Below, piece after piece: positions 61,547 through 64,000 of a DNA stretch of 64,000 bases. The notes under the pieces are model-generated. The model saw nothing but the letters and a program-made list of their open reading frames with translations, was not told the DNA's origin and searched no databases. This DNA comes from Flavobacteriales bacterium. GTDB taxonomy: Bacteria > Bacteroidota > Bacteroidia > Flavobacteriales_E > Vicingaceae. The translations under genes and the position numbers were made by a program. Position 1 is the stretch's first letter, and every line of letters begins with the position of its first letter. Location: positions 62,001 to 126,000 of the forward strand of contig JABAZP010000023.1 in the NCBI GenBank assembly GCA_018608405.1. The letters are read 5' to 3'.

Positions 61547-62854
61547 ATGGGCTGTGCTACTTGCTCAAACAAGATAGATGGCGTCCCTAATGGCTGTAAA
61601 TCCAACGGAAGTTGCGGCAATGGCGGATGCTCCAAATTAACCACCTTCAACTGGCTTGCAAACATGGCGCTGCCGGCTAATACAGAAATTTTCAATTGTG
61701 TTGAGGTTCGGTTTAAAAATGGGAGAAAAGAATTTTTCATTAATGCCGATCAATTTAGCCTGTACGAAGGCGATATTGTAAAGGTTGAAGCAACAACTGG
61801 ATACGATGTAGGAGTCGTTTGCCTTACCGGAGAATTGGTGCGGTTGCAAATGCAAAAGAAAAATATTTTTTTACAGAAAGCCGATCTTAAAAAAATTCAC
61901 CGAAAAGCGAATGAAAATGATGTAGACAAGTGGCTGGAAGGTAGAGCTAAAGAAACCGAAGCGATGTTGAATGCTCGTGCGGTTGCGAATGAGTTAAGGC
62001 TTAAGATGAAAATTTCTGATGTTGAATACCAAGGCGACTTGTCGAAAGCGGTGTTTTACTATACAGCAGACGAAAGAGTTGATTTTAGAGACTTGATTCG
62101 GAAATTGGCAGATACCTTCAAGGTTAGAATCGAAATGAAGCAAATCGGTGCTCGACAAGAGGCGGGAAGGTTAGGTGGAATAGGTTCTTGTGGAAGAGAG
62201 TTGTGTTGTTCCACCTGGTTAACAGATTTTAGGTCTGTTTCTACTTCAGCGGCTCGCTACCAGCAACTTTCATTAAACCCAACAAAATTAGCTGGGCAGT
62301 GCGGAAAGTTAAAGTGTTGTCTAAACTTTGAATTAGATACGTATGTGGATGAGTTGAAAAAGTTTCCGGATACAAAATTAAAATTGAAGACGAAAAAAGG
62401 GAATGCATTTTTTCAGAAGATGGATATTTTTGCTAATAAAATGTGGTATTCCTATCAAGATGAGCCGTATGAGTTTATTGAAATGACCTTGGACAGAGTA
62501 AAAGAAGTCATTGCGATTAACAAAAAAGAGGAGAAGGTAGATAGCCTTAAAGACTTTAGCACCGTCCTTGTAGAGGAAAAGCCTGATTATGAAAATGTTG
62601 TAGGGCAGGATGACTTGACTCGTTTTGACAAGCAGATGAAGCAAAAGAAACGTCGTCCAAAGAAAAAATCAGGCAATAAATCCGGCCAAGGACAATCTCA
62701 ACAAGGGGGAAACAACAAACAAGCCCAAAATAAAGACAACCAGAATACTGGGGAAAGAAAAGGACCTTCGGCTAAGAAAAAACCGTTTAAAAAGCGACGA
62801 CCGAACAACCGCAATAAGCCCAATAAAGACGCACAAAGCAAGCCAACTGAATGA
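61547..62854 (+). CDS. ricT: RicT/YaaT family iron-sulfur protein (PSP1 domain)
   Basis: A 435-residue protein. The N-terminus is Cys-rich (CATCSNKIDGVPNGCKS, then CGNGGC). The PSP1 C-terminal-type domain follows, with the conserved cysteines in GGIGSCGRELCCSTWL and GQCGKLKCCLNFELD that hold an Fe-S cluster with partner proteins in Bacillus (the Ric complex, linked to RNA processing). After residue ~365 comes a Lys/Asn/Gln-rich disordered tail. The extra N-terminal cysteines are a Bacteroidota feature as far as I know. The stop overlaps the gldH start (ATGA). Confidence 0.92.
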   Translation: MGCATCSNKIDGVPNGCKSNGSCGNGGCSKLTTFNWLANMALPANTEIFNCVEVRFKNGRKEFFINADQFSLYEGDIVKVEATTGYDVGVVCLTGELVRLQMQKKNIFLQKADLKKIHRKANENDVDKWLEGRAKETEAMLNARAVANELRLKMKISDVEYQGDLSKAVFYYTADERVDFRDLIRKLADTFKVRIEMKQIGARQEAGRLGGIGSCGRELCCSTWLTDFRSVSTSAARYQQLSLNPTKLAGQCGKLKCCLNFELDTYVDELKKFPDTKLKLKTKKGNAFFQKMDIFANKMWYSYQDEPYEFIEMTLDRVKEVIAINKKEEKVDSLKDFSTVLVEEKPDYENVVGQDDLTRFDKQMKQKKRRPKKKSGNKSGQGQSQQGGNNKQAQNKDNQNTGERKGPSAKKKPFKKRRPNNRNKPNKDAQSKPTE

Positions 62855-63324
62855 ATCGAATAACATCCATAGCAACGGTATTTTTGTTTTTGACTACCTT
62901 GGTAGCATGCGATAGTTCTACGGTTTTTGAGGAAAATTTGAGAATAAAAAATGCCACTTGGGAGCGCAATGAAAAGGCGTTTTTTGAGTTTGAAATAAAG
63001 GATACAGCAGCTATTTACGACTTATACCTGAACTTTAGACACGGAGGAGACTATCCGTATCAGAACATATATCTTTTTATTAAAAGTAAAAGCCCTTCAG
63101 GTAAAATCGCGAAAGATACTGCTCAAATGATTTTAGCAAATAACAAAGGACGTTGGATTGGTAAAGGGATAGGTGATATATTTGATTATCAGTTTCGGTT
63201 TAAACAAGGACCTTTATTTCCTGAAAAAGGCGAGTATTATTTTGAAATAGAGCAAGCTATGCGCGAAGAAAACCTGGACAACGTCACAGACATAGGAATT
63301 TCTGTAAAAAAAGTAAACGAATAA
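62851..63324 (+). CDS. gldH: gliding motility lipoprotein GldH
   Basis: A 157-residue lipoprotein: leader with lipobox TTLVACDS (Cys near residue 20). ENLRIKNATWERNEKAFFEF, LYLNFRHGGDYPYQNIYLFI and GKGIGDIFDYQFRFKQGPLF match GldH, one of the gliding-motility/T9SS-linked lipoproteins of Bacteroidota. It implies gliding or T9SS secretion but does not by itself prove motility. It overlaps ricT by 4 bp, and a PBP1A gene follows. Confidence 0.92.
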   Translation: MNRITSIATVFLFLTTLVACDSSTVFEENLRIKNATWERNEKAFFEFEIKDTAAIYDLYLNFRHGGDYPYQNIYLFIKSKSPSGKIAKDTAQMILANNKGRWIGKGIGDIFDYQFRFKQGPLFPEKGEYYFEIEQAMREENLDNVTDIGISVKKVNE

Positions 63325-63327
63325 GCT

Positions 63328-64000
63328 TTGGAAAAAGAAAAACGAAGTTATCTAAAACTGGCAACCTTATTTTGGGTGTGTGTAATCTTACCTGTTTGTT
63401 TATTTGTGTTGCTTTTATTTTCAGCTGCCAACTCATGGTTCGGTTTTAAGCCCTTACCTAAAGTTGACGACTTGGTTAACCCAAAAAGTAACTTGGCAAC
63501 AGAGGTATACACTGCAGATGGGAAAGTCTTGGGAAAATATTTTTATCAGAATAGGGTAAATGTAGACTATGATGCTATTTCTCCATTTATTGTAGAGGCG
63601 TTGGTTTCAACAGAAGATGAACGTTACTACAATCATTCAGGAATTGATTTGCAAGGGTTAGCACGAGCAGTGTTTTATTTGGGAAAGAAAGGGGGAGCAA
63701 GCACAATTACCCAACAATTGGCAAAAATGCTTTTTTCAGGAGTGCCAAACTCTGCTTTGGGTAGATTAGGACAGAAATTACAGGAGTGGATTATTTCGGC
63801 CCAGTTAGAACGATTGTATACAAAAGATGAAATTATTGCGATGTATTTAAATCGCTATGATTTTGTTAATAACGCAGTCGGAATTAAGTCTGCGGCACAA
63901 GTGTATTTTGGAACGGTTCCGGACAGCTTAAAAATTGAAGAATCGGCCATGCTTGTCGGAATGCTGAAAAATTCCTCGTTGTTTAACCCACTAAGAAGAC
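63328..64000 (+). CDS. penicillin-binding protein 1A, N-terminal part (cut by the window end)
   Basis: The first ~224 residues of a bifunctional peptidoglycan synthase. A short cytoplasmic stretch and one membrane helix (about 12-34) lead into the GT51 glycosyltransferase domain: VSTEDERYYNHSGIDLQGLA with the catalytic Glu, GASTITQQLAKMLF, then KDEIIAMYLNRYDFVNNAVG and ESAMLVGMLKNSSLFNP. The start is a TTG at 63328, 3 bp after the gldH stop; there is no ATG before the helix. The transpeptidase domain would lie beyond 64000. Confidence 0.9.
   Translation, partial: MEKEKRSYLKLATLFWVCVILPVCLFVLLLFSAANSWFGFKPLPKVDDLVNPKSNLATEVYTADGKVLGKYFYQNRVNVDYDAISPFIVEALVSTEDERYYNHSGIDLQGLARAVFYLGKKGGASTITQQLAKMLFSGVPNSALGRLGQKLQEWIISAQLERLYTKDEIIAMYLNRYDFVNNAVGIKSAAQVYFGTVPDSLKIEESAMLVGMLKNSSLFNPLRR

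Overview
The window is an AT-rich, gene-dense chromosomal segment from a Bacteroidota bacterium, most likely of the order Flavobacteriales. Support comes from clade-typical genes: the type IX secretion protein PorZ next to recO, the gliding lipoprotein GldH, RicT, DUF4175, DUF4837, IPExxxVDY and Lacal_2735 families, a YwqK repeat protein, an OmpA protein with PD40 repeats, and a SusC-like/TonB receptor without SusD. Several genes are preceded by the Bacteroidota -7 promoter motif TAnnTTTG. TTG and GTG start codons are fairly common. No phage, insertion sequence, CRISPR array or defence island was recognised; the window is mainly core chromosome.

Layout. 254-6956 (+): rluB-type pseudouridine synthase, AsmA-like protein, sensor histidine kinase, hemW and a cupin. 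7105-9584: a two-gene piece of the kynurenine/3-hydroxyanthranilate pathway (ACMSD and 3HAO, -) divergent from an SDR. 10137-13150: a TetR regulator divergent from a small Lacal_2735 protein plus crtD and cruF, which together indicate a monocyclic 1'-hydroxy carotenoid of the myxol/saproxanthin type. 13251-17768: an OmpA/PD40 envelope protein, an aldehyde dehydrogenase of the ALDH7/AmaB type and a glutamine amidotransferase (pabA/trpG). 17777-20725 (-): a probably frameshifted membrane lipoprotein gene, a repeat patch, tRNA-Cys, folB and gltX. 20796-28818 (+): RlmI-like methyltransferase, DUF4175, RsbW-like ATPase, ybeY, mnmG and a methyltransferase. Two sequences very close to the ParB-binding parS consensus flank mnmG, which suggests this locus is near the replication origin.

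29112-37590: porZ-recO (+), a broken MFS transporter, DUF4837 lipoprotein, MltD-type transglycosylase, gatA and tatA (-). 37671-42637: an FAD oxidoreductase, a LytTR response regulator with a damaged sensor kinase, and a YwqK/MORN repeat protein. 43087-52625: rpiB and an M28 peptidase (+), then a long minus-strand run of envelope genes (two small paralogous membrane proteins, a TlpA-like thioredoxin lipoprotein, a secreted protein with an in-frame stop, DUF502, MmcQ/YjbR, TonB receptor, serine hydrolase). 52761-64000: IPExxxVDY, pyk and M42 peptidase; pheS and a cyclophilin; cvpA, pgk; and holB-ricT-gldH-PBP1A, the last cut by the window end.

The most notable points are: (1) the paired parS sites around mnmG; (2) a 40-bp perfect palindrome upstream of the aldehyde dehydrogenase; (3) four loci whose frames are broken by what look like single-base losses in A/T runs or by in-frame TAA codons, which is either recent gene decay or residual assembly error; (4) a palindromic candidate operator between the TetR gene and the carotenoid operon; (5) two genes whose start codons lie only 4 nt after a perfect -7 box, predicting near-leaderless mRNAs. 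I did not find a convincing entirely new system.
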